NCBI GenBank assembly: GCA_032622095.1
Contig: CP136064.1
Span: 262,053,863-262,117,862 of the forward strand
Origin: Siphonodentalium dalli
Lineage: Eukaryota > Mollusca > Scaphopoda > Gadilida > Siphonodentaliidae
Length of the DNA stretch: 64,000 nt
Direction of reading: 5' to 3'
Shown: positions 31,094-45,309 of the stretch, piece after piece
Layout: every line of letters begins with the position of its first letter
How positions within the stretch are numbered: the first letter of the stretch is position 1
Program-made: the position numbers and the translations under genes
Notes under the pieces: model-generated
Seen by the model: the letters and a program-made list of their open reading frames with translations, nothing else
Told to the model about the DNA's origin: nothing
Database searches by the model: none

Positions 31094-31796
31094 ATATTAA
31101 TCTCGTCACAGAACGATTGAAGGATGAATATATAAATACGTATATTATCAGTGCAGACGATCCACACAGTAAACGAAGGCCATACAAACAATTCAAAACC
31201 ATTTTTCGACTCGAACCATATCTAATAGATACAATTTCTATCAAAGACCGTGAATAATTATGTAGACTTCGAATCAGCTGTCATTCATTAGAAATAGAAA
31301 AAGGCCAACACAAACGCCCACCGACGCCAGCCAATGATCGGATATTCAAGATGTGCAATACTAACTCAGTGGAAGACGAGAAGCATTTTGTTCTCCATTG
31401 TATCAAATACGACAAATTGAGAAAAAGTCCTATATGAATCACTAAATTTCTAAGGGCCAGTAGTATCTCAAAATGCATATACATAATGCGAAACGACCAA
31501 CCAAATACAAGTAATGTGATCAGTCGAGCTTTCAAAGAATTCTTTGAAATGAGAAAAAAAGCCCGAAGTTGATGAATAAATTAATAATTAATTTCTATTC
31601 CACACGATATCATAGGCCTGCATACAGTTTATTTGCATGCTTATATTATTGAGCTGTACTAAGTCATTGTATAACTGTAGTATGAATATGTGGAAAGTTT
31701 ATTATATGAACTATGTATGTGTAAATTATATGTCTTATTATTATGTAATGCATACGGCTCACATGAGTGTTTTATGCTAATAAATATCATATCATA
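31094..31796 (+). pseudogene. LINE 3' fragment (zinc-knuckle region and tail)
   Basis: Frames around 31170-31540 encode FKTIFRLEPYL, LRISCHSLEIEKG, then FKMCNTNSVEDEKHFVLHC. The CX2CX7-8HX3C stretch and its flanks are typical of the C-terminus of jockey/Nimb-type LINEs common in molluscs. Stops and frameshifts break it. The tail ends AATAAATATCATATCAT. It interrupts a direct repeat: the flanking halves are contiguous in the second copy at 31951-32010. Confidence 0.7.
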
Positions 31797-31806
31797 ATTC
31801 CTCGCT

Positions 31807-32147
31807 GCATTGAAGCAATATTCTGAGGAAGAACGTGGATTGAACCCGATTTATTACCTCCACCCAATTTAAAGGTGCTCAATCCGATGCGATGATCCCC
31901 ATATCATCCGATTCCAACAACAACATTTTTTGAAATGCCGCATCAGTTGTCATACTGGCACAATTGTCATGCCTCGCCATTGAGATCACAGTAGTGGCAT
32001 ATCTTGCGGCAATGAAGCAATATTATGAGGAAGAACGTGGATTGATCCCCGGTTTATTTCCTCCACCCAGATTAAAGGTACTCAATCCGATTCGATGGTC
32101 CCCATATCAACCGATTCCAACAACAACATTTTTTGAAAAGCCAGATC
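31807..32147. repeat. ~202-bp tandem duplication
   Basis: 31807-31942 and 32009-32147 match closely (GAAGCAATATTMTGAGGAAG through CCAACAACAACATTTTTTGA). A third partial match, CATACTGGCA..CCTCGCCATTGA..GTAGTGGCATAT, is at 31051-31093 and 31951-32002. Confidence 0.85.
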
Positions 32148-32878
32148 GATGTTCAATAACAACTCGAATTGCGGTGCCTGCAGATCAACGTATCACAAAG
32201 AAATTGAACATGTATTATTTACATGTAATGTGCCAGCCATGCATCAATTGAGATACAGTTTCTGGTCAATCACCATTGACTTCTTTGGGGTAGAATGTTT
32301 TATGTTTCTCGATTCACTCTCGCAAAACCATCTATGTGACTTCCTAATCGGCGGCACAGCCTTCGTTCCTCCACTCGTTGTCATCAATGCTTGGGGAGAT
32401 ATTCTAACATTCGCCGCGAAATTCATGTACAAAGGATGCCAACTTTTACGAAACAATGCCCGTTAAGACTATACCCGATTGCTTGCGTGTGCTTGCTGCC
32501 TGCCAGAAAAGCAAGTCTTGTTGACATTAAAATGTTTGAGGGTGAAAAGGAGCATGGCTTAGTGAACATAAGATCAACATCTATACGCATGCGATATACA
32601 CTTTCCTTATCTAAATGTGATCAAACTCTAATATGGTACATAGACCATACGGCTCATACGGCTGTAATGTACTGGAATTCAGTGTTGTTTCTTTTTGCCG
32701 CCATTTTCTATGCTCAAATGTTGTTTGTATATATACTAAATAATGTTTGTAAATACCACTCTCACCTTTATGTGTACAAAACGCTCCAATTCGTTTATAC
32801 AACACATACAATGTATTGATGTATGATCTCCGTTAATGGAGGTTAATAAAGATATATATATATATATATATATATATA
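32148..32878 (+). pseudogene. Second LINE 3' fragment with (TA)n tail
   Basis: 32149-32466 encodes CGACRSTYHKEIEHVLFTC followed by a W..I..FFG and L.DFLIGG region. This again matches the Cys-rich C-terminal end of a non-LTR retrotransposon, from a different family than 31094-31796. The 3' end has a small hairpin (CTCCGTTAATGGAG), TTAATAAAG and a TA run at 32853-32878. Confidence 0.6.
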
Positions 32879-33680
32879 CCATCGACATATTTGCGAGCGT
32901 TAATTCGGATTGAGTACCTTTAACCGACTGTTGTGTTCAGCCACCCATTATCACGGCATACAAATAAACGACAATGCGAGAAATACTGTATAATTATAGT
33001 TATGGGTCGGCTGTGTTGTGTTACGCTGGCACAGCATTAATTTTGTCAATAATATTAGTCAGTATGGCATTAACACAATTGATCCTTTCATATTATAACC
33101 TGAGATCAGTGCTTATAGTTGTGGTATGCCATTGTTTGCACGCAATATGGGGGGTGGGGGGGGGGGGTGGGAGTCACACTGGCAAGAGTTTTTTAAAAAC
33201 TGTTTTATCTGCCATTTTATGAATGTTTAGAACGTTCTCAAATTTGCCTATATATGATATACTTCCCAGTCCTGCAATCTACTTTCTATTCCACCGGTCA
33301 ATTCAATTTGTTTAATCTTATCGACCAATAATACATAGATATTAAGATAACATATATTACATTTATGAACATGCATGACTTACATCATAAATTTTCAAAT
33401 GATACATTATAATATATGAACAGTATTTACAATATAAATAATATACTTGCCTGTTATATGTCATTGCCATTAATCTGATCCGTTTGGTTTAATTCATTAG
33501 GGCTTACCATTCAGGTGTAATGCCATACCACGAGAGAGATATTTATTCCTCCAAATATGGGGACCATTATTGTACAATACATGTATATACATATACAAAA
33601 GTTAACTTGTGACATATATACACAATATAGTTTAATTTGAGAAGGCTCATTTGAAGTCGATAGTGCGATCTAGTTTCTTA
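32879..33680. other. Intergenic with a small membrane-like frame and a G run
   Basis: An ATG frame at 32974-33222 opens with one hydrophobic stretch (ALILSIILVSMALTQLIL) but then runs into the poly-G at 33148-33168. Probably not a gene. Confidence 0.3.
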
Positions 33681-33681
33681 T

Positions 33682-34105
33682 GTGATAATTAAAATATCAG
33701 GAGGTCGGATAACTTTCATGAAAGACAGACACAAAACGGAAGCTAATAAAGCCCGGCGTTCCAATGCAGAAACATCTGCTCAACACATTGAGCAACCTTC
33801 AAGCATCGGGGCGTTCGTATTACGTAATGTATCATCTGGTGGGAATTTCTGGCCTATACAGACAGCACGGAATTCCATGCTTCTTTGATGATGAATAATG
33901 GCTGGCAGAAATCCACTGCATTTGACCACCATGTGTGTTAATATCAGTGTCAAGTCGAATACATCAGCATATCCACCCGGATAGCCGCCTAGTTTTATAC
34001 TGTTGCTCAATATTTCATGTGTATTATAAGTGTTGGTCGATGTAGCTTGGAATACATTTAACACTGTAAGCAGACGAGTGGACTTGCTAGTAGGAACACC
34101 AGAGG
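33682..34105. other. Two overlapping unrecognised open frames
   Basis: Plus strand 33682-33888 gives a basic peptide ending in a stop, preceded by an acceptor-like ATATCAG. Minus strand 34115-33780 gives 111 codons. Both have ordinary composition; at most one can be real. Neither is recognised, and the minus one starts at the edge of the MITE at 34106. Confidence 0.2.
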
Positions 34106-34628
34106 CTAAAGGCACGGGCGGCGTTTGTTGCAGAAATATTTATATTTGTCCAAATCGGCATTAACAGAAGGAACACAAAAATATATACAGTTCCGCTCGA
34201 TGCCAAACATAATCAGCGCGTAGATAGTATATTGTCGTCAAGACGTACGATGTTGTACGTAAACAAGAGACTGCTCGTGTTACAGAAGTTGTGCTTCTGT
34301 TTATATAACACAGTGCAATTATATTGGTTAACACACACAGATGATATAAACGCTCTTTATTATTTCCATATCAGGAAAACCTTAACAAATAACGCTCTTT
34401 GTGTTTACCATATCCGGACATAAAACAAAAACCAGGAAACGAAACGTTTTTGCTTTCGTTTACACAACAAAAGGGGAAAATGACAATAACATACTGTTTA
34501 TGCCATATTTCTGGTTGACATAAGAACAAAGGCTCTATATTTTTACTAATCCTTCTGTTTTTGGCGGTTTTTGACGGATGTGATTATTTTAACAGCATAC
34601 CCACCACCAACGCCGCCCGTATCTTTAA
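34106..34628 (+). mobile_element. TTAA-type MITE, copy 2 (both ends present)
   Basis: Left end CTAAAGGCACGGGCGGCG, right end CGCCGCCCGTATCTTTAA, inverted to each other. About 400 bp match 17665-18066. 523 bp, no transposase. The left flank has CTAA instead of TTAA, so one base has changed. Confidence 0.8.
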
Positions 34629-37204
34629 CTTATGTTAAGAAATCATACCTATATAGTATATCGAAAATTCGTAATTATATGTTGGATTATGACTATATAT
34701 GGGCATATCTTGCCTGAAATAAACACAATACAATAGCAGTAATGTTTTTTTTCCCATTTACATACACACACAATATACATCTATTCAATTATATATGACC
34801 TGTCAAGTGAACAGCGATTTCGTTCTATATTGTTAAATGGCTACGATATACGCTTTAACCTCTACTTATCCACGCATCTATGTACATGTACATTGATTTG
34901 CAATGGTGTCGATATACCAAAACCATTGCTAGACACCAAATAATTCTGATCAAATTGGTCGACATAAACTCAAATGTTTTGTATCTCGTAATTTGCTGTA
35001 CATTTCAGTTTGATAAGGTTTCGAAAATTCAACCATTTCGTGCTTTATATGCAAACTACTTGGCTTCAAATTGAATAGGTGCGAAAAGTGTTGTTCCACA
35101 TGTAAGTCATATTGTAGCTTGAAAGAAATCGAAGATGGTGCACCGTATTACCACTTATGGTTGCACACCAGGTTGCAGTGAATTATCTCCGAACGCGACC
35201 AAATTTACATGGCATGGTCACATGTCACCCCGATAACGATGCCATGAAAATTTTGTAAGCGAATTACTCGCCCCTGAATGTTCAAAAAATATATATTTGC
35301 TCTCCATAATGGAGGAAAGTTGCTAATGGAGTAGCCGAAGCGCGCGCGAGAGTGAGATCAGACCAGAGGAGGCGGTACACGTCATATTTAGCAAAAAGTA
35401 ATAGGAGTCAAATTGTTGAGCAAACAGTTAAGTCAACAATATTTTCAGTGTATATACTGTTGCCACGTCCCTGCAACGGTGTAAGGTACACGATGCTGGT
35501 TGATCGCATCCATGACAGGGGGCGACGCACTCTATTTGTCATTGGTCATAACCAATGATTTCATGCAATGCATACATAAGCAGATGTTGAGTATATCGAT
35601 GGATTATATGCGTGATTGATCACCATAATTACGAATTTTATGTTTTCAGTACGCTTTCATAGTGTTGAACATGAAATCTTGTTTGTCGGTGCCATGAATG
35701 TACATTTATATGTGGTGCGCTAATCATTGTTAATGTTAAGTGCTTTTAAAGATGCATTATCCGATTAAGTGCTTTTTAAGATGCATTATCCGATTGAAGA
35801 AATATTGTCGTTGTAACTTGGTGATATGGTGACCGTCTGATAAATTAAAATAATTGGGGTAAATATGTATGTATCACATTGTGTCACGCATACATTTGGC
35901 GATTTACTACAAAAGCCAAACAGGAGGGAATATCTATCTTGAGCAGTGAGATCGCCTGCCGGCGCGTGTTAGCCCATCCATAACTAATATAATCCGATGG
36001 CGCGCCTTAGGGGCGGCGGCAGATATCTCAAATTGTCTCAGCCCATAGTGTGCGCTATATATCTGCCCTGGCGGTTAATAGGAATTATGATTCCCTTCTA
36101 TATGGCTGTGTTTGTATACACCGTCGGGGTGGTACGCCATGGATGGCGGCAAACACTCTGGGTTTAAAATTAATAGGTCAGTACATGTATATTGCTATGC
36201 AATGTTATAGTCCCTATATATAGTTTGCTGATATTAACATCCACATATGTACATGTACGTACACAGTCACAACTGATCCCGTCTATCTCAAATCGTAAAT
36301 GTATTATTTTTAAAAATAATTATTGGCATCGCGTATGATCGATACCTGCAGAATATATCCCACTAGGACATTGGTATCCATATTATTCATGCTGTTGTCG
36401 TCATACAAACAAAACAACCACAATCATGCGTGATTAGTTCCACAGATTTGTATTGAAGTGCTCTAAATTGATGACAAAGTACGACACATACTCTTCGTTA
36501 AAATATGCAGTCGAAAATGGCGAATCAAGAAGGATGATCTTGGATTCATCGATGTGGCTGGAAAATATTTTAATTCGGCCGTTTCCGAAAATAAAAATAC
36601 TGACAGACATACGGATTACAACATGGTTGAATGGGTGGAGATGAGGATAATGAGAGTATTCTAAAGGAACGGCATATAAATAATATAATTGTGAAATTGC
36701 CTCGTAATATTGTGGGATAAGTGGAATTAACTTTTATTTTATATATCTAAAGGAACAGTAACTCCTGCATGCAAACTACTTATGTCCGCGCTGCGTGACA
36801 TTCGCATAAATTTGGAGACAGCATGGCGTTTATTAAAATAATTCATATGCCGCCTATATGGAGGAAGCTTTTATTTTATGTAATCTTGTGATATATTTCT
36901 ATAATACCATATGGGCGCACAAAACCTAAATTAAACAGTAAAATATAATATAGACACATAAACAAACTCAAATGTTAATGTCGATGCGTACGTGCACATG
37001 TACGTCAGTGAGATATCCCGAATTTAAGTAGTCTTGTTGATTTGCTACGATGCTGGTGGGTATACCACGGAGTTGAAATATGCTGATATGGTAAACTGAT
37101 TCTGTTAAGAAAATGTACCGTTATTCTTTCGGAACATACATGTTGCAGTGTCTGGATATATATACAATAACGGAACAATTTCTTAACACCAATATTTGTC
37201 ACTA
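34629..37204. other. Intergenic, nothing recognised
   Basis: A 30-bp direct repeat AAGTGCTTTTTAARGATGCA at 35741-35800 is the only structure seen. Confidence 0.45.
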
Positions 37205-37690
37205 CCAGCACAATGGCAAGTCAGCAGGACCCACCAGCATCAGATCAAATTAGCAGGATAACTTAACCGGGATGGAAAGTGTTTGCCTTGCAATGACTGG
37301 ACCTTGAAATCAGCTCTATCTCACCTATGACATACATGCACTGTGTCACACTTATAGTAAGGTGGTCACTTTCACCGCTGTGGCCTGCTCCCACAACTAT
37401 TGATACACACGGAGTTACCATAGCTCACATCCCTGTCGACGCGCCCGTGACCTGACGGGTGTCACCTTGTTGTCTCGATGTCCGTTTCGATATAGATTGG
37501 TGTGGGTGTGTATAGATGATGATCGCCGCTCTTCATTGCTATAAATATTCATTTAACACTGGTTCGCCCTGGTTATTTGGTCATTTGGTCTTAGCAGCAT
37601 CAGTTCGCCATATCAGCAGCATGACAGTTCACCTGATCCCACCAGCATCATAGCAAATTAGCAAGACCATTTAACCAGTGTGTGGTTATT
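37205..37690. repeat. Two loci related to the 29-bp tandem repeat
   Basis: 37206-37265 and 37608-37680 carry CCACCAGCATCA..AGCAAATTAGCA and a shared RCTTAACCRG / TTTAACCAG end, as at 18074-18176. They look like parts of one dispersed element. Confidence 0.55.
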
Positions 37691-39984
37691 ATATCACACC
37701 ATCGTTGACTGACTGTTAGCATATTTTAATCTGTTGTGTACACTCGGGCGATTTATATTGGTCCACCGGGAGGTGTCAATTACCATGGATAATGACCATG
37801 AAGTGATAATTTCGTCTGACGCGTGTCTGTTCCCGGGTGTCCCATCGCAGCCGGCATTTCATTAACAAAATTTGTGCATCTATTTACAATGCATAATATA
37901 TATATTTACATGAATTATATTCAACTATGGTCGTGTGGTATGTATACATGTACATCAGTATAATAATGTTCATAGTGTTCTCCTGCATTTAACTGTGAAA
38001 GACTGAAACCAAAGTTTCAGACAAACTAGGACAATCCGGTGTGTGTGTAATTTAGAAATCAGTTTCCACTCACGGGAAGTATATTAGTTATAAACGCTCT
38101 TTATCGACAAACAACTTATAATATTTCGATATTTGCCTCTCACAACTCAACAAAATGCAATGTTAAGAAGATAACAACAGTCCACTGGCATGTATGGTGG
38201 AATATGGGAATGAGGACAGACTACCATTGTTCATGGGTCATGTGCTTCCTTTGACCACCCAACTCGGCCTACAATAGTACAGCAAAGTGATTTATAATGA
38301 TGCCCCTTGGGTATACGACTATCTGGTTGTACCACGAGGCATGATTGTGTTATATTGAGTAAACTCATAGGAATTTTTTCGAGAACAGACAAACACCTAT
38401 CTGGACTAAGAGCCAGTCTGTTAGTTTTGATGGAAGGTGAATAACTCTATACACTTGTATTTGGTACAATTAACCTCACCACCATAAAGACAGCAATTAG
38501 AAACACACAAAACGTCATCCCGTATATATGTTATCTTCGTCATCTACGTTGTATTTGTTAAAATGTTAATGGGAGAGGGGTGGATGTAAGTTGTTAAAAT
38601 TTGTGCCCCTATCCCTCTTGTAATATTATATTACAATAAAATATGTTTTAAAAAAAGACACGATATAAGACTTATATATGTATTTGGGGTGGTGGTGTCA
38701 ATTGTGCGAAATTCCCCTGACTATATATCTCCTAGTTTTTTTTATTTTTATGCATTTTAGTTAAATAAAGTGGGAGTTTTGGGGTAAATATGAGAATCTC
38801 TATCAATTAGTGGAAAATATTCGGCGTGACGTCGTCGCATGCGCTAATATTAAACGTGTGTCTTACCAATAATTATGAAGCTGATTTTGTGAGTTAATTA
38901 TGTGATAAATATAGTTACGATGTACATGTAGGTTGTATACAATGCTATGTATTGGCATCAAGCTAATACTATTCCGAAATTTGCCTTGCCAACTCAACAT
39001 CATGCAATGTTAAAATAGCACATAACAGTCGGGAACATATGATTCAATATAACCATACTGTATTATATTGATGCCCAAAGTAAGGTAGACATATATTTTG
39101 CATTGTGTTGTGTCGGGGACAGCCCGTCAATAATTATTAAAAAAACAGGCGTCCTATTTGAACATATATTTTACCATTAACTTGCGATGAACGCTCTTTA
39201 TTGGAATAATGCATAGCCCGTGCATACCATGTCCTCAACAGAACAACGAGTTAGGACCGAAATAACAGTCTCACGCATACAGCGATGCGTTCATAAGCAC
39301 TGCGCTCTCGTCGCACACCGTTCCGATACGCGCGCCGAATCTGGAGCCTAATTAGCTACAGCGCCGATCTCAGCGCGTTTACGCGCTGTATCTGGCGGGC
39401 CGGGTAAGCTCAGATCCGATATATCGTAGCGAGGAAGTATATTGTTTTTGTACTGGTGCCGTGTTCCGTTTATTTGGAAATACTCAGAAACTAATGGCAG
39501 TAGGAACGTGAAATCTTTGGCGATTGTAGGCATCCAAGGTCTACTAAAAATAAAGGTATCCGCATGTTGGTCCAATATCTTTTGACAGCGTTATGGCTCT
39601 TTTTCGAATATTTTTCATTATTATTATACTAAACTATTTTTCAACGCCCTAATCTCTGAAAGTATTAGGATTAGAAAACTCAATGTTGGCAAGTATGTTG
39701 GGGTAAATGAGTTCTATGCATTTGGTGCATAACGGATATTGTCCGCGTTTACCCCGCGGAGTTATCTCCCTTTATATGAAAAAATGTCATTTTATTATCT
39801 CGGAAATTATAAGGAGCAGAGCATCGAAAATTGGACCGTATGCACACCTCGATATGCCCTACTGCCCACGGGCATCAAAAACTTGTGTCCGCGCTTTCCC
39901 TGAGGAGATCCGCCCATAAATAGGGACACACTATACACCAGGATGAATAAACCGAGTTTTTTTTTTTTTATAAGTCCATCGCTC
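37691..39984. other. Intergenic, nothing firm
   Basis: 38095-38175 and 38959-39026 share words such as GCCTYNCAACTCAACA and ATGCAATGTTAA, so they are a diverged repeat pair. A 26-codon ATG frame with a strong context (ACCATGG) starts at 37783; too short to call. Confidence 0.4.
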
Positions 39985-41110
39985 TAAATTTTTTATTTCA
40001 TATTCCGAATTAGACGAGTGATCCGGACCCGAATATACCGCTCAAAAATGATTTTCCCCAGGACTTTCCGCATTACGGGGTACGGAAATATTGCACCTAT
40101 TTTCCCGCCAAATCCAAACCGGCAAATTAAAGAGCAAGATAATGTCGTAGCAGGTACGTTGACATACTGTATGTACGTCCCAATAGTTTGACCACTATAC
40201 TTTAAAAGTAACCTGCCCAACGGAGAATGCGAGTCGGGGTGGGTTGAGACTTTAGGAATATTCCACGAAAATTGCAAAAGGGGGGAAATTCAAACATCGA
40301 GATAAATTTTGTTTGACGTGTACATCTGATGGGCAGTGTTCACACGCATCTACGGTGCGATTTTCTAATTTTCAGATGGAACGGTTTACTCGTGACAACG
40401 CTATATAACATAAATATGTATACTTAAGTAGTCTATCACTAACCTATTTTTAGCCCCAAATCCAAACGGGCTAATGAAGGAGCGAGTTTAATGCATGTAA
40501 GCCGGTATACCGTAGGTACGCCTCCAAAATTTGACCTCTCTACTATAAACGCAACCTGCTCAACGGAGTGTTTGTGTCGGGGTGGGTTCAGATTTGGCAA
40601 ATTCCAGCGAAAATCAAATGGGGAAAATTACTCCGAAAATCAGATATTGAGATAAAAACTTTTCGACGAGTGGATGTGATTAGTAGTATCTAAACGCAAG
40701 ATTAGTACACTTTTCAAAGTTTCAGAGTGGACAGTTTAACCCTGGTAGCGTGTAACGTTGTTAACGGGTGATATATATTACTCAAATTCAAACCCAATCT
40801 TTATGACGCAAATTCAAACGGAGTTATCAAGGAGCAAGGCAAATGCATGAATATGTTCACCGATATACTATAGGTATGTCCGCTCTACTATAAAAGTAAC
40901 CTGTCCAACGGAGAGTTCACGTACGCCCCGGGGAGGGTCAAGGCCTTTGGCAAATACCACCGAAACTCATAAACGGGGAAAAAATGGCAAATCGCGAATC
41001 AAGTGTTTTATATTTTGAACACTGCATGTGTTTGGTAGTATATAAGGACAATGTTAGTTTCAGATCGGACGAGTAAGCACTCAGCTAGCATTATCGATTG
41101 TGATATAGTT
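39985..41110. repeat. ~355-bp tandem repeat, three diverged copies
   Basis: Anchor words recur in order at about 40115, 40465 and 40815: AAATYCAAACSG, GGAGCRAG, TACTRTAGGTACG-like, CTACTATAAAMGTAACCTG and CAACGGAG. Copies are clearly diverged, so old. No coding frame is conserved between them. Confidence 0.75.
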
Positions 41111-43564
41111 ATCTCTCGATTACAGTTAACTCTATTACAAAGACGTTAATGACTATGGACTATAGTGTAGCGATGACGCACTGAAATACTAATTAATTAA
41201 TTAACCAAGCGGTCTTTCCTCCCCCATTAAAACTAAAAGATTCTGAATCCGAAACTGAAAGAACTATCCAATAAATGTGAAATAACAGAGTTATGGTACA
41301 TTAATATGCTTTACACCCTTTTGATCTACATGTCGATTACGATATAATCAGACACGCCAAATTTCGTGACCGTTGAAATTGATATGGGCGTCTGGGGGAG
41401 GGGTTATAATTAGCTCTAAAATATATCCCTACCGAATAAAAATGAACTGATTGGCTGGGGTGAATGGTGGCTCAGTTGGTCACGACCATGATGCAATAGA
41501 CTGTTATTAAGCATCTACGGTGGGTCGAACAAAATGACATAAACCTTTGGAATATATATCTCATTTAGAAATGTCAATGCAAGTCCACCATCGGATCACA
41601 AAACACCAATATCTATTCGCCCGAAGAGGATCACACCTATACGCATAACACACACATGGAATGGGATACCATGGAAGTATATCTGATTCCATGGAATCTG
41701 ACCTCTAGTTTGTTAGTGCCCTTTTAAGACATGCGATGTTAACGGATCCTGGAGACCTATCTAATTAGACTCACTGGGATAAATGACCCATACGTAGATA
41801 ATAGTAAATAGTAATAACATGATTTTGTCGGCTGTCATGGTTAATTAATTAATGTCGTAATCGGAACATCTGGTTACTGTGTTTTTTTATTGCTGGTATT
41901 GCAAATGCGAATTATGAGTATCGAATTACAATATAAGTTCATTCGTGACCGTAGTTTGCGTTTTATTGAGAACATAAGACACAATAAATAACTACACGAT
42001 ATAGTAACTACAGTCTACACCCATCGGTGCGAGTTAAAAGTGATCGAAATTCCTGATGTGAAATACAATAAGAATGACCATCACGAATTTACCGATCTAC
42101 TGTGCTTTAATGTACTTCACTTGGTACTGTAGGTACTGAGCGAAACGAAATAAAATATATTTAATATGGAATTAATTGGTATCATAAGACTGCACAGTAC
42201 ATACAGTCATACATACATGTGACAATCCATAAATATCATACTATTTCCTGGAATCGAAAGGAAACACATAACTATGAACAAAGCAGAAGATAGATTCTGC
42301 AGTTTCAGGCGAACTCGGTCAATGGGGAAAGTTACACGATGACGTTGTTCGTCGATTTTCGTTGAAATGGACACGGTGCCACCTTATGAATGAAATGAAC
42401 AACTATGAAATGGACACGCTTCCCCATATAGTATTTATACTCGAAATTACGATTGCAGTCCATTCTTTAGACGAACCGTTCTGTGCGGCGTTTAATTATT
42501 GATAATCAAACCAGGAAATACAAGCTAATGTTAATCTTATTTGTAATGAATACCAGAGAATCACAACTACCCTTACGTGGGTTGTGTTCTTTGGTTCATT
42601 AAAACATGGAGATGAAACTAATGGTTTGAAAACTATTATTTTAACATGAATTACTACCAAATTGTTGTTATAATATTTTGCCTGAAGGCTGTTCAGATTC
42701 GATAATAGTGGATTATGCTTCTATTTTATATTAGGCCTATGCACTAGGCTATCTATAGGCCTACTGTAGGTACACAAAGTCACAACATTATATCAGTGTC
42801 AGCTTGGAAATTAAAAAGTTACCTATCGTTTTCTCCGAACATTGCCTGATTACAACAATAATTGCATTCAGGAACCTGTGATAATATGAATTGACAATAA
42901 TACAATCAGGTATGCATTACCTCTGACCCCACTCCCCAGTCCCAGTGATGGTCAGGTACCTGACTACGTGCATGGTGCAGCTCGTGTTTCCAAATTCCAA
43001 GGTAAATATAAACGCAACAATTGGAAAAAAGAACTGAAGATTGTCATCAATATACATTTAAGTATGCATAATAGTAATTCTCACCCCGATCCGACAACCC
43101 CAGTTCAATAATCGAACGTCCGCCAGTGTAACTTGTCTTGTTACTTGTATATTCAGTTGCCTGAGTGGGTAAGAGTGTAAACTATAAACACCCCTTTGTT
43201 AATAATTGATTGTCATGATATGGGCTAAATGTAATGTTAGTACCCTTGACATAGTGTGAATTTCGTGTGGGAAGACTACGATTGTCGCACAGTTAACAGT
43301 TTCATTCGGAAATAACATTTTATTTTAGATCGAAAACAAGTGAAATCTCATTGTTTCTAAGGACGCCATCGCGTTTCTGGACCGCTGGCCGCTAAGTGGC
43401 CTGCATCCGTTGTCATTACATGCGCCTTGACGTGACTTGACCGTCCAGTTATTTATAGTCCATGCCATCTACATTCCAATTTCAACAGCCATGATGATCA
43501 GACTAAATGTATGACCTGTAGCCTGTGATAAAGGATTTAGTCATGCAAAGAGTAAAATCCAAGA
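41111..43564. other. Intergenic with a tRNA-like relic
   Basis: At 41468-41545 TGGCTCAGTTGG is a perfect A-box and GGGTCGAACAA a B-box-like word 55 bases on, so a SINE relic is likely. Nothing else recognised. Confidence 0.4.
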
Positions 43565-43860
43565 TGAGAAAGAGAAACGATACATATAGATAAAATGTAC
43601 ATTAAGAGCCCTAAAATTTGAATTTTAAATATTTTTTTTCTCTGTCCTTTTAACTTTCACCCACTGAGCGTGTCTTGTGTTTCTTTAACATTCATTCATA
43701 ATGAGTGCCGTGTGTCCCTTTAGAGTGCATTGTGTTCCTTTAATATTTACACACCAATATTGCATCACATCCCTTCCACATACCGAGATTGTATCTTGCC
43801 CCTTTAACATTTACGCGCCGAGTAATGAGTGCCGTGTGCCCCTTTTAATGATGTCATAGC
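43565..43860. repeat. CTTTAA-rich composite repeat, copy 1
   Basis: GTACATTAAGAnCC..AAAATTTGAA, a T-rich run with TTTCTCTG, then a degenerate ~40-bp array of GTGTCCCTTTAACATTCA-like units. Same order as 45310-46060. Confidence 0.7.
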
Positions 43861-45309
43861 GTGGGTGCATATAAGAGTGTACTGTGAAAGGTTATAGCAC
43901 AGAAACAAACAGGAGAGATATTTGAATTAGTTATTAATGCTGATTCAAAGAGAAACACCACGAGGCCAGAGACTGACCCGATTAGTGTGCATCTGTGAAA
44001 TGCATCGGTATAATCCGCAAGATGGAAATCGAATGTTTTGAGTCACTGTGCAATAGATCTATCAGTCTGTCTACGTCTGGCTCTCTCCCTCTCTGTCCCT
44101 CTCTCTTTCATCCGCTACTCCTTGGTATTCTCAACACACGTTTTAACGTTTGTTAGAGTATGAGATGAGCCTCGTTTGGTTACATACGACCATGAAAGTA
44201 ATATGACCTGTATAAAGAGCATTTACTTTATTAAAGGGGAATATCCAAGAAGGTAGATGACTCGGGGGTTTAATATTTTGTGAGGGAAGAAAGACGAGAC
44301 CTTATCTTTGTTGTCTCTGTCAGCACACTTAATGACATGCGTTTGTGATGAAGGTTATAGCGTACCAGGCGAGAAATTTTAATCTTTTTAATAATGTGGA
44401 TTCAAAGAGCAGAGCAATGACTGGAGAATGTGAAGCTTCGAAAATTCCAGAATGATTCGATTAATCTATTCTTTGAATGATTGTGCAATACTTTACCATG
44501 AGATTAAACCAGACGCTCTTCAAATGTCTTCAAATGAGAACATGTTATGGGCCCATGAACTGGGGCGATTCAAACTGAAGCTTATATTATGATGGCCAGG
44601 CGAACTTTCCAAATGCATTGGGAGATCATGTGATACAAGTACCTTTGAGAGCATTATGGGTTTTTTATCAGATGTAGACAGTGTGTTGTGGATTGTAATG
44701 AATTTTACTGCCCAACTGGCAGGTCACGTGACGACTTTGAGAATATGCTTTTATAGGAGATACGCTCTGTTATTGTTTTTTTCACATTCTAGAAAATTCT
44801 TACTTCCTAGAGATAATCTGCGTATGCATTATTGGATATGTTGAAATATCTATGGGCAAGGCGCTAAATGATTTCTGAGAATTCGTTTACAGGTATACAC
44901 CAAATTTTAAAGGGGTGGTTAGCGAAAAGTTTAACGAATATTCGAGATGATTTAATCAATTTTTCTCTTGAAATAACAACGGACCATTAGGCGGGATAAA
45001 GAGCGGGAGTCAGCCTGTAGGGTTCACCGTATGTAGCGATTGCGCCATTTTGTTAGGGTTTGGACCTTATTCGTTTAGGAGACTTGGGCGGCATTTTTGC
45101 AGCCCCTACCACTCAATATCCCCTAAGACGTAGTGTGAAACCCTTAGAAGAGGGAGGGGTTTAGAGATATTAAAAGGCACGTCCTATACCCACAGTCAGA
45201 CGTCATATTTAATGGTTGAAGATTCAGACAATGATTGAATTTCAATAAACTTAATCAAAATGTTATTCTCGTCTTTGTTATATATTCATATTTGGGTGGG
45301 AGAGAAGAT
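43861..45309. other. Intergenic, weak repeat pair
   Basis: 43887-44000 and 44350-44495 share AAGGTTATAGC and GATTCAAAGAG words; both are highly diverged. A 62-codon frame at 44656 has no support. Confidence 0.4.
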
